From JAGRAX01 sp041391365 (GTDB taxonomy: Bacteria; Bdellovibrionota_G; JALEGL01; JAGRMV01), in NCBI GenBank assembly GCA_041391365.1, contig JAWKOC010000001.1, positions 310,001-374,000 on the forward strand: a DNA stretch of 64,000 nt, written 5' to 3'. Positions 18,661-28,382 of the stretch are shown one piece after another; position 1 is the first letter of the stretch, and the number at the start of each line of letters is the position of its first letter. A model generated the notes under the pieces. That model was not told the origin of the DNA, did no database searches, and saw nothing but the letters and a program-made list of their open reading frames with translations. The position numbers and the translations under genes were made by a program.

Positions 18661-19851
18661 TCATCGACTCGAAAAGTCAAAATGTTGTCGGTCGACGGCA
18701 TCAAATCGAAAATTGTAATGAAATCGAAGTTCGTCATAGGGGGTCTGTGGAAATTGCAGCGATGCTAGCCGACTTTCCACACATTTTTCAATTTGTTTGT
18801 TGTTGAGACTTGATTCAGTCACGTTGGCACGAAGAACCTTTCCACCTTTTCCAATATCAATTTGAGTTTTGATGGTTCCTTCTATTTTTCTTTGGTTGGC
18901 ACATGAGTAAATCTCAGGAAGTTTTGTATCAATATAGTCCGTCAGTTGTTGATATGTCGCCGTGGATACAATGGTTCTGGTTTTTGAAACATCTTGATAT
19001 TGATAGGTTTCTTCGTTTGGTCGACCAATATTCTTGGATGTGTTTGCACCTTGAGAAGAAGAAGGTTGGTAAAGTGCTACATCTGAAGATTCCGAAGTCT
19101 GAGGCCGAATTGAAGCATTGGCTATGTTGTGTGATTCAAGGTTCAAATGTTTTTTGAAACTGGGTTGAATTCCTTGTTGAATGTGTTGGATGCAATGATT
19201 GGCCAATTTTTCCTCAAAAGGAATCAGTTGCTCACAACTTTGCAAAGCTCGCTCTCCACCAATCCACTCAATGCTGGTGATGAGTAGTGTGCGAAGACCG
19301 CGGTTTCGTTTGCCTTCATAGTTGGAAAGAATCTGATCAAAAAGGTCAATGGTTTGTTCGTCACCAATGATGCCAAGAAGCCATATGTAGGAATAGATTT
19401 TTGTATGGTTGACGTGTTCAGAGGTAGTCATGGTTTCCCACGCATTGAGGTCAAACTGATCTCGATAATTCCAAAGAATTCGTGCGATAACATCCTTTTC
19501 CTGCGGACTTGCTTTGTAGCTTTCGGCCAGCGAGATCAAGGTTTGTAAGCTCGTCTCCTCAGGAATGCTCCCAATTGAATACAAAAGTGTCATTTTCAAA
19601 GCTTTTTCTTTTGGATCCAGAATGGAAAGTTTGTTGTAGCTTTCCACAAGTTTCGGCACTACCGTTCCATCGGAGATTTGTCCCAACTCCTGTGCTGCCG
19701 CTATGCGGGATTTGATGTCGACCTTGGAATTGTTGACGACCTGTAGAAGCATTTTCAAATGCTCGGCCGGAGTCATGGAATGCAATTGCAAGTAAGAAAA
19801 AGAAAGAACCGACAAAAACCAAATGATGACAAAAGTATACGTTCTTTTCAT
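18661..19851 (-). CDS. HEAT-repeat protein with AgmX/PglI-type C-terminal domain
   Basis: 396 aa. N-terminal hydrophobic segment 5-24 is a signal peptide or anchor. Residues about 28-220 are helical HEAT-like repeats (for example KSRIAAAQELGQISDGTVVPKLVESY). A low-complexity linker rich in S/Q/N follows (about 225-290). The C-terminal 100 residues (YIDTKLPEIYSCANQRKIEGTIKTQIDIGKGGKV...ESRLASLQFPQTP) match the TonB-like AgmX/PglI C-terminal module known from myxobacterial gliding/adhesion proteins. The function is not established. It is convergent with the HAMP gene; a small CATTGC-GTAG-GCAATG hairpin sits between them. Confidence 0.72.
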   Translation of the reverse strand: MKRTYTFVIIWFLSVLSFSYLQLHSMTPAEHLKMLLQVVNNSKVDIKSRIAAAQELGQISDGTVVPKLVESYNKLSILDPKEKALKMTLLYSIGSIPEETSLQTLISLAESYKASPQEKDVIARILWNYRDQFDLNAWETMTTSEHVNHTKIYSYIWLLGIIGDEQTIDLFDQILSNYEGKRNRGLRTLLITSIEWIGGERALQSCEQLIPFEEKLANHCIQHIQQGIQPSFKKHLNLESHNIANASIRPQTSESSDVALYQPSSSQGANTSKNIGRPNEETYQYQDVSKTRTIVSTATYQQLTDYIDTKLPEIYSCANQRKIEGTIKTQIDIGKGGKVLRANVTESSLNNKQIEKCVESRLASLQFPQTPYDELRFHYNFRFDAVDRQHFDFSSR

Positions 19852-19866
19852 AACTGCCCAATGATA

Positions 19867-20208
19867 TTACGTATTGCTCAACCTATCATGAATCAAAAGC
19901 TTTAGGCTTTCCGCAAAAAGTAAATGATATTCATGAGTTGGATCCCCCCATACCTGAGTGCTCTCAGGATTCTCTGATTCTATTATATGACGAACTTCGT
20001 CAATTGAAAAGAGATAAGGTGTTGGGTCTTCGGGCTCTAGGATGTGGAGACTGACCCGGTATTTTCCCAAAAACGCTGCATCTGAAAACGTAAAACGGAG
20101 TTTTTTGGATTCTGAGGAGTACACCAAGCCCTCATGATAGGTGATTTCTCGGTTTCCGTGAAACGGAATGGTTTTGCTTTGTGTGTATTCCAGTCGAAGG
20201 GAACTCAT
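19867..20208 (-). CDS. Hypothetical protein
   Basis: 113 aa from the ATG giving MSSLRLEYTQSKTIPFHGNR; a TTG at 20232 overlapping the previous gene is possible. No signal peptide, membrane helix or recognised domain is visible; the sequence is mixed alpha/beta with an acidic middle (HILEPEDPTPYLFSIDEV). It follows the acidic outer-membrane protein gene by 11 bp and precedes the HEAT/AgmX gene by 15 bp on the same strand, so the three form a likely operon. Function unknown. Confidence 0.6.
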   Translation of the reverse strand: MSSLRLEYTQSKTIPFHGNREITYHEGLVYSSESKKLRFTFSDAAFLGKYRVSLHILEPEDPTPYLFSIDEVRHIIESENPESTQVWGDPTHEYHLLFAESLKLLIHDRLSNT

Positions 20209-20219
20209 GACTGGATAGG

Positions 20220-21185
20220 TCAATCCGCCCAATTGGTAAGATTGAGTCCCACACCAAAGGTGAAAGCGGCTAGATTTTTGCCAGGAAGAAATATGTTTTC
20301 ATAGCGAAAAAACGGTCCCAAAAAAGGAGACCATTTGGTTTTTCTCATTCCCACCCCAAGATCAAAACCTCCGTTGACAGAGATACGGTTTTGTCCGAGC
20401 AAGCGGACATACGAGGTGTTGAAATCTGCAGTCCCTCGAAGAAATTTCCAGTCAATGTATTTTCCAATCAATCCAGCTCCAACCGAATGGGCACTGTCGC
20501 TTTTTGTAATTTTCCAAAACGAATAAGGCAAATTCAATCCCACCCAAGGGTTGATGAAGTAGTGCAAGTGAGCCCCAATAGAAAAACCTTCTGAATCGAG
20601 GGGGGCTGGTTGGTCAGATAGGTTTAGAAATCCAGGCCGAATGGAAATCGAGCTTTGAGCCAATTCTGAGCTTTGTTCATCTTCCGTGATCAATACCTCT
20701 GGATCTGTGATTCTAGGTTCTGGACTGGATTTTTTTTCCACCTGTTCCACTTGCTCGTGGGGCGCTGGGATGTCTGAGTTTTGTTCATCTTCGACGGGAA
20801 TGGCATGGTTTTCAGTTTCTTGGAGTTCAATGGACAGAGGAGCTTCGGCCATCGTATCTGGGAGCTGTGTTTCTACCAATGGTTCATCCACAGGTGTAGG
20901 TGAGGTTGGCAGTACAGGCGCAATTCGGCTCTCTAGGTCAACTTCTGTATCGTCTGGAATTTCTGAAGGCTCTCCATCATCCATGCTAGGGGAGTCTTCT
21001 GGAAGATCGATGGAATCTTCAGACCCATCAAATCCTGACCGATCTTCTGATATCCCTTCATCGAGAGTAGGGGTGTCTTGATAGACCGGATGGTCTTCCA
21101 TATCATCATCTTGAGCATAAACAAAGGGGGCTGACCCCACAATCAGCGCGATCAATGCGATCAGGGTTGTTTTTTTTCCGTTCAT
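20220..21185 (-). CDS. Secreted protein: acidic linker plus outer-membrane barrel
   Basis: 321 aa. Signal peptide 1-24 (MNGKKTTLIALIALIVGSAPFVYA). Residues about 25-175 are a strongly acidic, proline-rich low-complexity region (many D/E/S/P). The C-terminal 140 residues have alternating beta-barrel character (GFSIGAHLHYFINPWVGLNLPYSFWKIT ... AAFTFGVGLNLTNWAD). An outer-membrane location with a disordered periplasmic or surface arm is likely. It is the first gene of a three-gene minus-strand operon with a hypothetical gene and the HEAT/AgmX gene. No family was recognised. Confidence 0.65.
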   Translation of the reverse strand: MNGKKTTLIALIALIVGSAPFVYAQDDDMEDHPVYQDTPTLDEGISEDRSGFDGSEDSIDLPEDSPSMDDGEPSEIPDDTEVDLESRIAPVLPTSPTPVDEPLVETQLPDTMAEAPLSIELQETENHAIPVEDEQNSDIPAPHEQVEQVEKKSSPEPRITDPEVLITEDEQSSELAQSSISIRPGFLNLSDQPAPLDSEGFSIGAHLHYFINPWVGLNLPYSFWKITKSDSAHSVGAGLIGKYIDWKFLRGTADFNTSYVRLLGQNRISVNGGFDLGVGMRKTKWSPFLGPFFRYENIFLPGKNLAAFTFGVGLNLTNWAD

Positions 21186-21291
21186 ACTGCCATGACCTTC
21201 CTTGGTAGACCCATGCTGCTTGCAAATAGCGTAGGACTTATCCGTATTTTTTTTGTATGCTACAGCTGGTTTTGCAATTGAGTGTACTACT

Positions 21292-22278
21292 GTGGATGAA
21301 AAAACAAAAGAGTTTACTTATTCGGGACAGGCCAAGATTCGACTAGATCATTGGTTGGTCGAGTTATTTCCTGGGGTTTCGAGAGCTTATTTGCAGGAAA
21401 AACTTCAACAGGGCGTATTCAAACTCAACGGAAAAAAAGCCAAAAAGGGAAGTGTGGTTTTTCCCCAAGACCGCCTTTGGGTGGAAGGGTTTGTTCATCC
21501 TGACCAAAGAAGAATTCAAGTCAATGAAAATTTGGACATCGTCATTCGACAAGAATTTGATCATTATGCTGTGATTTCCAAAGCCGCTGGAATTGCAAGT
21601 CACCCCAATCGTTTTGATGATGCAACCACCGTAGCCAATTGGATCATTGCGAGATTTCCGAAGGCCATTGACGTAGGAGAAGATCCTCTCAGACCGGGGA
21701 TCGTTCATCGATTGGATACCAACACTTCAGGTCTGATGTTTGTGGCCAAAACGCAAGAAGGGTATCAGCATTTGCGTTCACTGTTTGATGCGCGCAAAGT
21801 CCAGAAAACCTATTGGGCTTTGGTGTTGGGGCAAACCCCCTCTGAAGGTCGCATCGATTTTCCCATTGCACACCATGAGAAAAATCCTCGGAAGATGGTG
21901 GCCATCAAAAATGATATGCAACGCTATCGTTCTCGCCTTCGTCATGCGCAGACTTTGTATGAATGTGTCCATCAAAATGAAAAACACTCCTTGCTTCGTG
22001 TTCAAACACTTACAGGTCGTATGCATCAGGTGCGTGTGCATTTGAGTGCGATTGGTTTTCCTCTGGTAGGGGATCCCCTCTATCAGAATGGTCATGGAGC
22101 CAAGGATGTTTCAGGAGCCAAAAGACATTTTTTGCATGCACGCTCGTTGCAATGGCCTTCCTTTTCCACCGAACTTATGCAACGGATTCAGGACGATCTT
22201 CCTGATGATTTGAGAAGCATGGTCAAAAAACTTTTGGGCTTGGATTTACCTAGGCCTTTCGATCCAACCTTGTCTTAA
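21292..22278 (+). CDS. RluA-family pseudouridine synthase
   Basis: 328 aa from GTG 21292 (VDEKTKEFTYSG); an in-frame TTG lies 39 bp upstream. N-terminal S4 RNA-binding domain (IRLDHWLVELFPGVSRAYLQEKLQQGVFKLNGKK). Catalytic domain has GIVHRLDTNTSGLMFVAKT with the active-site Asp of the HRLDxxTSG motif, and LTGRMHQVRVHLSAIGFPLVGDPLY, the second RluA signature. It isomerises uridines in rRNA or tRNA; the specific target (RluC/RluD type) cannot be decided. It ends with a 4-bp convergent overlap with the LysM reading frame of mltD. Confidence 0.9.
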   Translation: MDEKTKEFTYSGQAKIRLDHWLVELFPGVSRAYLQEKLQQGVFKLNGKKAKKGSVVFPQDRLWVEGFVHPDQRRIQVNENLDIVIRQEFDHYAVISKAAGIASHPNRFDDATTVANWIIARFPKAIDVGEDPLRPGIVHRLDTNTSGLMFVAKTQEGYQHLRSLFDARKVQKTYWALVLGQTPSEGRIDFPIAHHEKNPRKMVAIKNDMQRYRSRLRHAQTLYECVHQNEKHSLLRVQTLTGRMHQVRVHLSAIGFPLVGDPLYQNGHGAKDVSGAKRHFLHARSLQWPSFSTELMQRIQDDLPDDLRSMVKKLLGLDLPRPFDPTLS

Positions 22279-22793
22279 GGTTGTTCGATAGGCTCAATGT
22301 CAGGAACGTTCAGTACATCTCCCAATTTGATGGGCTCTTTGTAAAGATCAGGGTTGTACCGAGATAATAACCACAGAGGAACTTGCAACTTTTTGGAGAT
22401 GGACCAGTAGTTGTCACCTCGCTGAACACGATACGTAGAGTTTCCTGTGATGGCATATTTTTCACGGAAACCTTCTTCGATGGTCAAATGATATCGAATA
22501 CGCTCATCTTCAAATTTTTTCTTTTCTTCGGTATTGTCGATGGGAAGAATCAACTTCTGTCCCACAACAATATCATCATCGATGCTCATTCGATTGGCTT
22601 TGCGGATTTTCGTGGCCCATCCAATCGACAACCAGTCGGCATAGTGTCCTAAGGTTTCTTCTGTTTCTACATAAATGAAATACTGTTTTTTCCGATCTTT
22701 GGCTTCTTCTTGAATGAATAGACTTTCATTGGCTCCAAAGGCTTGGGCTAGCTGAATGGGATGTTTTTCAGGGAAGCAGGTTGGGCCGGAAGT
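22275..22793 (-). pseudogene. LysM region in shifted frame, probable 3' part of mltD
   Basis: An open frame that runs from 22793 to the stop at 22275 but has no ATG or GTG, and its only TTG (22631) lies inside a domain. Its translation contains two LysM-like modules: FIYVETEETLGHYADWL ... GQKLILPID and YRVQRGDNYWSISKKL ... LGDVLNVPD. The frame is offset by -1 from mltD, whose stop at 22748 falls inside it. Adding one base to the A5 run near 22763-22767 joins the two into a 682-aa MltD with three LysM modules. This is therefore best read as the end of mltD after a one-base loss, not as a separate gene. Confidence 0.7.
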
Positions 22794-24322
22794 TCATGGG
22801 TCTGAGACTCCTCTACTTCTTCTTTGGGGGCTGGACTAGGTTTTATTTTTTCAGCGTCCATGATGGTAGGTCTGTTATCTTTTGCAGGCTCAGGAGCAGC
22901 TTTGATCGAGGCTACTACACGGGGCGCAGTTTCCGTAGAGGAATCTGGAATCATCAAAATTTGTCCTACTCGGATCAGACCCTTGGAGTTTAGATCATTC
23001 GCCACAATCAATTCTCTACAGGATACTCGGAAACTTGAAGCAATTTTGCAAGCTGTATCTCCTCGTTCCACTCGATATTGATCTACTTTGACTTCAATAT
23101 CATCTCGATTCAGTGCCAATACGGTTTCTTTGAGCTCGTTTAAGGAATGAACGCCTTTGGGAACAAACAAAGTGTAGTCCTTTGGCAATGCGAATGTTCC
23201 CTTCCACACACGTCTGGAAAAACTGGGATTGAGTTGTTTGAGTTCATCCAACGAGTAGTTGAAATGTTGAGAAAACTTCACAATTGAAATGGAACGTGGA
23301 AGTTCAAAAGACTGGCCTTCAATCGGCATAAAGGGTGGAAGATTGCCAAAATACTGTTTGGAATGTTGAGCCACTTCCATCGCAGCCAAAAAACTAGCAT
23401 AGAAGTTTTTTACAGCGGTTTGGAAACTTCGACTTTTGTATCGTTCCAAGATGTTCATGTAGTCAGGTCCGTATTGTCGAATGGCACTTTTCATCCCCCC
23501 TACACCATAATTGTAGGAGGTGATCACCAAAGGTCCCAATTGCGAAGCCTGAGTGACATAGTTTTGTCGTTGGATTTCATCTTGTAAAATGTCAAAGGAT
23601 TGTCTGAAATATTTGGCCGCGGCTTGGGTTGATTTTATCGGATCCAGTCGTTCATCTACATATGCATTGAGTTTGAGGCCCAAGTTTCTGGCTGTAGAGG
23701 GCATGATTTGCCATAGTCCTGCAGCCCCGACTTTGGAAAAAGCCAGTGGATTGTAGGAAGATTCAACAAAGGGCAGGTATTGAATTTCTTGCGGGAGGTT
23801 GTACTCTCCCAAAATTTTTACGACCTCTGGCTGATAATATTGATATCGTTCGACGGCCTTTTTGAATTGGTGCTGATTTCCATCCTGGCAACGTATATTT
23901 TTGGAAGCTTCGAAAAAATCACTTTTTTTGGGTGAGCGAAAAACCTTTGCAATGGTCTGTTCTTCTTCAGTCAAGGAGTCTTCGTAAATGTCCTTTTTGG
24001 ACAATGAAAGGAGAATCTCCCGAATGCGATTTCTTTCTCTTTTGATGGGAAGTGATTCGTTACGACTTGTGCAAGCGGCGTTGGTTTCCAATACAGAATA
24101 GACTCGACCGGGTTCGTCAATGTCATGAAAAACCACCGCATTATCTCCATGTGTAGAAAAGATGGATTTCCAAAAGGCAATTCGAGGCTGCAAGTCTTTG
24201 TAGCAGGGGAATATTTTTGTGCAGTGCAGAGAATTGGATTCGTCATCTGGTGAGGCATACGTGGATCCAAAAGCCGCTGAAGCAACCAAGAGAAAAAAGA
24301 ATAGATTTTTTGTCTGTTTCAT
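22748..24322 (-). CDS. mltD: Membrane-bound lytic murein transglycosylase D (3' end frameshifted)
   Basis: 524 aa as read here. Signal peptide about 1-23. The lysozyme-like SLT family 1 domain has the catalytic E187 in VESSYNPLAFSKVGAAGLWQIMP, then DERLDPIKSTQAAAKYFRQSF and ITSYNYGVGGMKSAI. One LysM module (YRVERGDTACKIASSFRV...VGQILMIPD) lies near residue 430. It cleaves glycan strands of peptidoglycan with formation of 1,6-anhydro ends. The last five residues before the stop are probably an artefact: one extra base in an A-run would continue into two more LysM modules at 22275-22757, giving 682 aa. It is divergent from the DUF4388 gene. Confidence 0.88.
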   Translation of the reverse strand: MKQTKNLFFFLLVASAAFGSTYASPDDESNSLHCTKIFPCYKDLQPRIAFWKSIFSTHGDNAVVFHDIDEPGRVYSVLETNAACTSRNESLPIKRERNRIREILLSLSKKDIYEDSLTEEEQTIAKVFRSPKKSDFFEASKNIRCQDGNQHQFKKAVERYQYYQPEVVKILGEYNLPQEIQYLPFVESSYNPLAFSKVGAAGLWQIMPSTARNLGLKLNAYVDERLDPIKSTQAAAKYFRQSFDILQDEIQRQNYVTQASQLGPLVITSYNYGVGGMKSAIRQYGPDYMNILERYKSRSFQTAVKNFYASFLAAMEVAQHSKQYFGNLPPFMPIEGQSFELPRSISIVKFSQHFNYSLDELKQLNPSFSRRVWKGTFALPKDYTLFVPKGVHSLNELKETVLALNRDDIEVKVDQYRVERGDTACKIASSFRVSCRELIVANDLNSKGLIRVGQILMIPDSSTETAPRVVASIKAAPEPAKDNRPTIMDAEKIKPSPAPKEEVEESQTHELPAQPASLKNIPFS

Positions 24323-24372
24323 TCGTAGATGAGTTACAATAACTTATTATTCTAACACTGTAATCAAGGTTT

Positions 24373-25833
24373 ATGGAAATACAAAAAAATCTACCCCTTG
24401 TGGGCAGCCTGTCAGATCATTTTTTTATTGAGATTTTCGCAAAACTTCACCAAGCCAGTGCGACAGGCGTTCTTGAGATTCAAAAGGATCGACAAAAAAA
24501 ATCCATTTTTGTCAAAGCTGGATGCCCAGTTTACATCGACGCGACTCCGAACAAACAGTCTTTTGGAGATTTTTTGGTCAAACGAAAAATGATTACTCTA
24601 GACCAATGGGATGAATTGGACAAATCACATTCTGATTTTGATCAGTGCGAGATGGTTGTCAGCAAACGATATCTTTCGCCATCTGAGGCCATGGAACAGC
24701 TCAGTCATCGACACCGTCAGTTGTTGGTGGATTGTTTTTCATGGTTTGATGGTAGATATTCTTTTTTGCCCAATGACATTTGGCCAGAGAAAATTTTGCA
24801 CCTTCCGATTCACACCGAACAGGTGATGGAAGAAGGAATCAATCGGTTTTATGTTTCTTCTAAAATTTATAATTATTTTAATATCAATTCATCTACAAAG
24901 CTTGTGATCGTGAGCCCACCCGACCGACAAAGTCAGATATCAACCTTTGTTACTCGAACGCTGAAACAGTTTTTGGTCCCTCGCACGATTTCGCAAGTGA
25001 GCCAAAAAATATCCTTGGACGAGGTTGTGGTGGCCAAACACGTTCTCCTGTTTTTGGTGTCCGGCTGGATGACTCCTGAGGGAAGAGAAGAAGAAAGATT
25101 GGAAGTATCACCCCAAAAAGTGTTGCAAAAGAGCGTTCAAGTTACAGAGAAACTAGACCTAAGTTTTTTGCGAGAGGAAGAAAACAACGAACTCGATAAA
25201 AACATGATGCACTTTTTGAACAAAGATTTTTTTCAGATTTTGAATGTGGTCCACCCCTTGGATCGCAAACAGTTGGAGCGAGCCTTTGTGAACAAAATGG
25301 CTTTGTATCAACGTTATGCAAGCGATGAAAACATGGTGGCCATTACAGCGACGTTGGGAACCGTCTATGAAACGCTCAAAAGTCCTTTTTTGAGATCGAT
25401 TTATGTGAGAAGGGGAAAACGTCAAATTCAACAAGCGACAGTTTTTGATGATGAAATCACATTGTTCAAGGCTTTGAGCATGATGTGCAAGATGGAGTTT
25501 GATCCTGCATCAAGAATTTTGGAAGGTTTGGCCACCAAGTATCCTCATGATGGAATGATTTTAGGATATTTTTCATGGTGTCACTATCAGGCCCATCGTG
25601 AACGAGGTTTGTCATGGGCCATCACTCAATTGAAGCAAGCCATTGACATGCATGAGCGTGACTCTGGACTTCACTATTATCTTGCTCTTCTTTATTTTGA
25701 AGGTGAGCTGTACGAAAAATCGATTGATGAACTTGACCAAGCCATTTCCATTCGCCCACAGTTTCCTGAGGCGAAAAAAATGATCAAAGACGTCCGACTT
25801 CAGTTGGCCAAAAAAGCGAAAAAAACCAAATAA
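24373..25833 (+). CDS. DUF4388-like/TPR regulatory protein
   Basis: 486 aa. N-terminal 90 or so residues (LVGSLSDHFFIEIFAKLHQASATGVLEIQKD...IFVKAGCPVYIDATP) are a DUF4388/PatA-type domain common in delta-proteobacterial regulators. The middle (about 280-350: DFFQILNVVHPLDRKQLERAFVNK...) resembles a degenerate J-domain-like segment. The C-terminus (about 390-480) contains TPR-like helices, including YYLALLYFEGELYEKSIDELDQAISIRPQFPEAKK. No catalytic domain is visible; a scaffold or signalling adaptor is likely. TACAAT at 24336-24341 is a possible -10, 31 nt before the ATG. Confidence 0.7.
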   Translation: MEIQKNLPLVGSLSDHFFIEIFAKLHQASATGVLEIQKDRQKKSIFVKAGCPVYIDATPNKQSFGDFLVKRKMITLDQWDELDKSHSDFDQCEMVVSKRYLSPSEAMEQLSHRHRQLLVDCFSWFDGRYSFLPNDIWPEKILHLPIHTEQVMEEGINRFYVSSKIYNYFNINSSTKLVIVSPPDRQSQISTFVTRTLKQFLVPRTISQVSQKISLDEVVVAKHVLLFLVSGWMTPEGREEERLEVSPQKVLQKSVQVTEKLDLSFLREEENNELDKNMMHFLNKDFFQILNVVHPLDRKQLERAFVNKMALYQRYASDENMVAITATLGTVYETLKSPFLRSIYVRRGKRQIQQATVFDDEITLFKALSMMCKMEFDPASRILEGLATKYPHDGMILGYFSWCHYQAHRERGLSWAITQLKQAIDMHERDSGLHYYLALLYFEGELYEKSIDELDQAISIRPQFPEAKKMIKDVRLQLAKKAKKTK

Positions 25834-25836
25834 CGA

Positions 25837-26825
25837 TTACATTCGCTCAAGAAGATCTACCACTCGTGTAGAGTATCCCCACTCGTTGTCATACCACATC
25901 AAGCATTTCACCATGCGAGTTCCCACGACATTTGTAAAGGTGGCATCAAAAATAGAAGAGTGCGGATTGCCGATGATGTCGGTAGAAACGATTTGGTCTT
26001 CCGTGTATTCCACAATTCCTTTGTAGGTAGTTTGGGCTTGTTCTTTGATCAGGGCATTGATGGCTTCAATGCTGGTATCTTTTTTTACATTGCAAACAAA
26101 ATCTACGACTGAACCGTTCACAATGGGAACGCGAATCGAATTTCCGTCCAGTTTACCTTTGAGAGAAGGAATAATGGTGCCAATGGCCTTGGCTGCACCT
26201 GTAGTGGTTGGAATCATGTTCACTGCAGCGGCTCGCGCACGACGAAAATCACTGTGCGGAGTATCCACCAAGTTTTGATCATTGGTATAGGCGTGAACTG
26301 TGGTCATACAACCTGATTCAATCCCAAGGTGATCTTCGAAAATCTTTGCAATAGGGGCCAAACAGTTGGTGGTGCAAGAGGCGTTGGACACCAATAAGGA
26401 ATGATCTTTGAGAACCTCGTCATTTACACCCAATACGACAGTTGCATCAACTTCGTCTTTGGGAGGAACGGTCAACAACACTTTTTTTGCACCTGCATCT
26501 AGGGTGTTGTTGAATTTGAGACTTCTACGAAACACGCCCGTAGATTCCACAACGATGTCTACGCCCAAATTCTTCCAAGGCAACGTAGAGGGTCTCTTTC
26601 AGAAAGCATGGCAATCTTTTTGCCTTGTACGGTCATGGAGTTTTCGTCCACAGAAATTTTTTCGGGAAAACGCCCCATGACAGAATCATACGTAAGAAGA
26701 TGTGCGAGAGCTTTGTTGTCCGTGATGTCATTGATGGCCACGACCTCTATATCCGCCCGTTTGGATGCAATCCGAAAAACGGCTCTTCCAATTCTTCCAA
26801 ATCCATTGATCGCAATTTTTTTCAT
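25837..26825 (-). pseudogene. gap: Glyceraldehyde-3-phosphate dehydrogenase, one-base frameshift
   Basis: Glycolytic/gluconeogenic NAD-dependent GAPDH. From the ATG of MKKIAINGFGRIGR the first frame runs to SERDP and then reads out of frame to a stop; the second frame continues PWKNLGVDIVVESTGVF through the catalytic SNASCTTNC (Cys) and NPHSSIFDATFTNVVG to WYDNEWGYSTRVVDLLERM. One additional C in the CCC run at about 26591-26593 (GGG on the plus strand) restores DPSTLPW and a 329-aa enzyme of normal length. All active-site residues are otherwise intact, so a consensus error is more likely than true inactivation. SD AGAGG lies about 7 nt before the ATG. Confidence 0.88.
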
Positions 26826-26889
26826 GATTATGCCTCTTTCTACCTTTGCCGATGGAATCAGCATCTACGTGATGACAAAAACGGTGCCG

Positions 26890-26917
26890 ATGATAAGCGA
26901 ATCCAGGGAATAGTCAA
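26890..26917 (-). promoter_or_regulatory. Sigma70-type promoter of gap
   Basis: On the minus strand TTGACT (26912-26917) and TATCAT (26890-26895) are separated by 16 nt, close to the consensus -35 and -10. The predicted start leaves a leader of about 55 nt before the gap ATG at 26825, with an AGAGG ribosome-binding site. Confidence 0.55.
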
Positions 26918-26934
26918 CTGACCATTGCAGGTCA

Positions 26935-28382
26935 TCAAGAGTATCTTTGGACGCTTTCCATGTAGTCAGCGCGAAGCTTTACAAGCTCAGATTCGTCATA
27001 TCCGAACTCCTCTTGCAACTCTTTTGCAATGGCATCCAGCAGTTCAAAGCCATGAGATGGCTCCAAAAATTGGACTAAGGTTCGTCTTCCCAATAGGTCT
27101 TCGAAGTTGGTTACATGATAATCCCGGATCAATTTTCGAATGTCTGACGAAACAAGTTTTTTGTCCATGAAGTTTCGAATGGTCCCAGAGATGTGAGTCC
27201 CTTTTTTTGCAACAGATGCGGGCAAGCCTGCACTGCGAATGACTTTCTCGAGGGCATGTTCCCCCATGGATCGAAAGGTCGTAAGTTTTCCTCCCGCAAT
27301 GATGAGAACGCCAGGATAAGGTTCTTCCAACCAGTGTTCTCGGGATACCTTGGAAGGGTTGAGTTGATCTTGACGAATCAGGCATCGCAAGCCCGCCATG
27401 GTGCTGATGATGTCCTGTTCTTTGAGAGTGTGTTGAGGAAAGTGAGCGTTGAAGGTGTCGAGCAAATAGCGCTTGTCTTTCTCAGAAACCCCAACATGGT
27501 CCACCTGTTCGGTGTAATCAGTATCTGTGGTTCCAATCAGCAGTCGATTTTCCCATGGAACGGCAAATGTGACTCTCCCATCGATGGGAGAAAGCATGGC
27601 AATGGCCCGTTTGGACGAAAATCCTCTGGAAGGCACCAAAATATGGACACCCTTGGTCAATCGAAGCTTTTTCTTTTTGGATGCAAGCCAAGATTCTTCC
27701 AAAATGTCTGTCCATGGACCTGCAGCCAGGATGAGGCTTCGGGTTTGAATCACAAATTTTTTTCCTGAAATTCGATCCAAAACATGAACCTTTTCAGTGA
27801 TTTTGATAGATCCTCGATTCGTTTAACTTTGACGTAGTTCAGGGCCATCCCTCCCAAATCGCAGGCGGAAAGGATTGTGGATACGGTCAGCTGACTGTCT
27901 GAGGTTTGAGCATCTGCATAGACGACGCTACCTTCCAGGTTTTCTTTTTCGATTTCAGGCTCCAGCTCTAAAGTCCCTTTGGATCCATGTCGAGTGGGTG
28001 TTCCCAGATTCCAGAAGAAAGAAAGAACGTAGTAGAGCCAGGTGCCCATCCACACCGTCCAAAGTCCCCTACGTTGACCCTTGTATATGGGAAACAAAAA
28101 TTCGAGTCGATGGGTAAGATCCGGTGCTTCTTTGAGAAGTCGCTTTCTTTCCTTGCAGGATTCGAACACAAGTTTGAAATCAAAAGTTTCCAAATAGCGT
28201 AGGCCTCCGTGAATGAGCTTTGTAGAGGCCCAAGAGGTCCCACTGGAGTAGTCGTTTTGCTCCAACAGGAGACCACGCAGATTTCGTTCAGAGGCATTCA
28301 ACAGGCAGCCTGCACCGGTGATTCCTCCTCCAATGACGACCACATCCACAGGAGTCGATTCAGCTTGAGTCAGTTGGTCCAT
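26935..28382 (-). pseudogene. glpD: Aerobic glycerol-3-phosphate dehydrogenase, one-base frameshift
   Basis: FAD-dependent G3P dehydrogenase that feeds electrons to the quinone pool. N-terminal part from MDQLTQAESTPVDVVVIGGG has the FAD motif GGGITGAG and GTSWASTKLIHGGLRYLE, then reads to VKVKRIED before losing frame. The remaining frame continues ITEKVHVLDRISGKKFVIQTRSLILAAGPW and ends after the C-terminal GlpD helical domain. Adding one G to the GG pair near 27812-27814 (CC on plus) gives ...KRIEGSIKITEKVHV... and a 482-aa protein, close to the usual 500. The only defect is this single base. The gene is divergent from cyoE. Confidence 0.85.

Noticed and set aside
20686..21081. 131-codon Ser/Gly-rich plus-strand frame
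   Set aside because: Antisense of the acidic low-complexity region of the outer-membrane protein; the S/G-rich composition is explained by the Asp/Glu/Pro/Ser codons on the other strand.
22748..22793. Programmed -1 frameshift from mltD into the LysM frame
   Set aside because: The site GAAAAAC is not a standard X XXY YYZ heptamer and there is no clear downstream stem; four other genes in the same region show the same type of loss, so a consensus error fits better.
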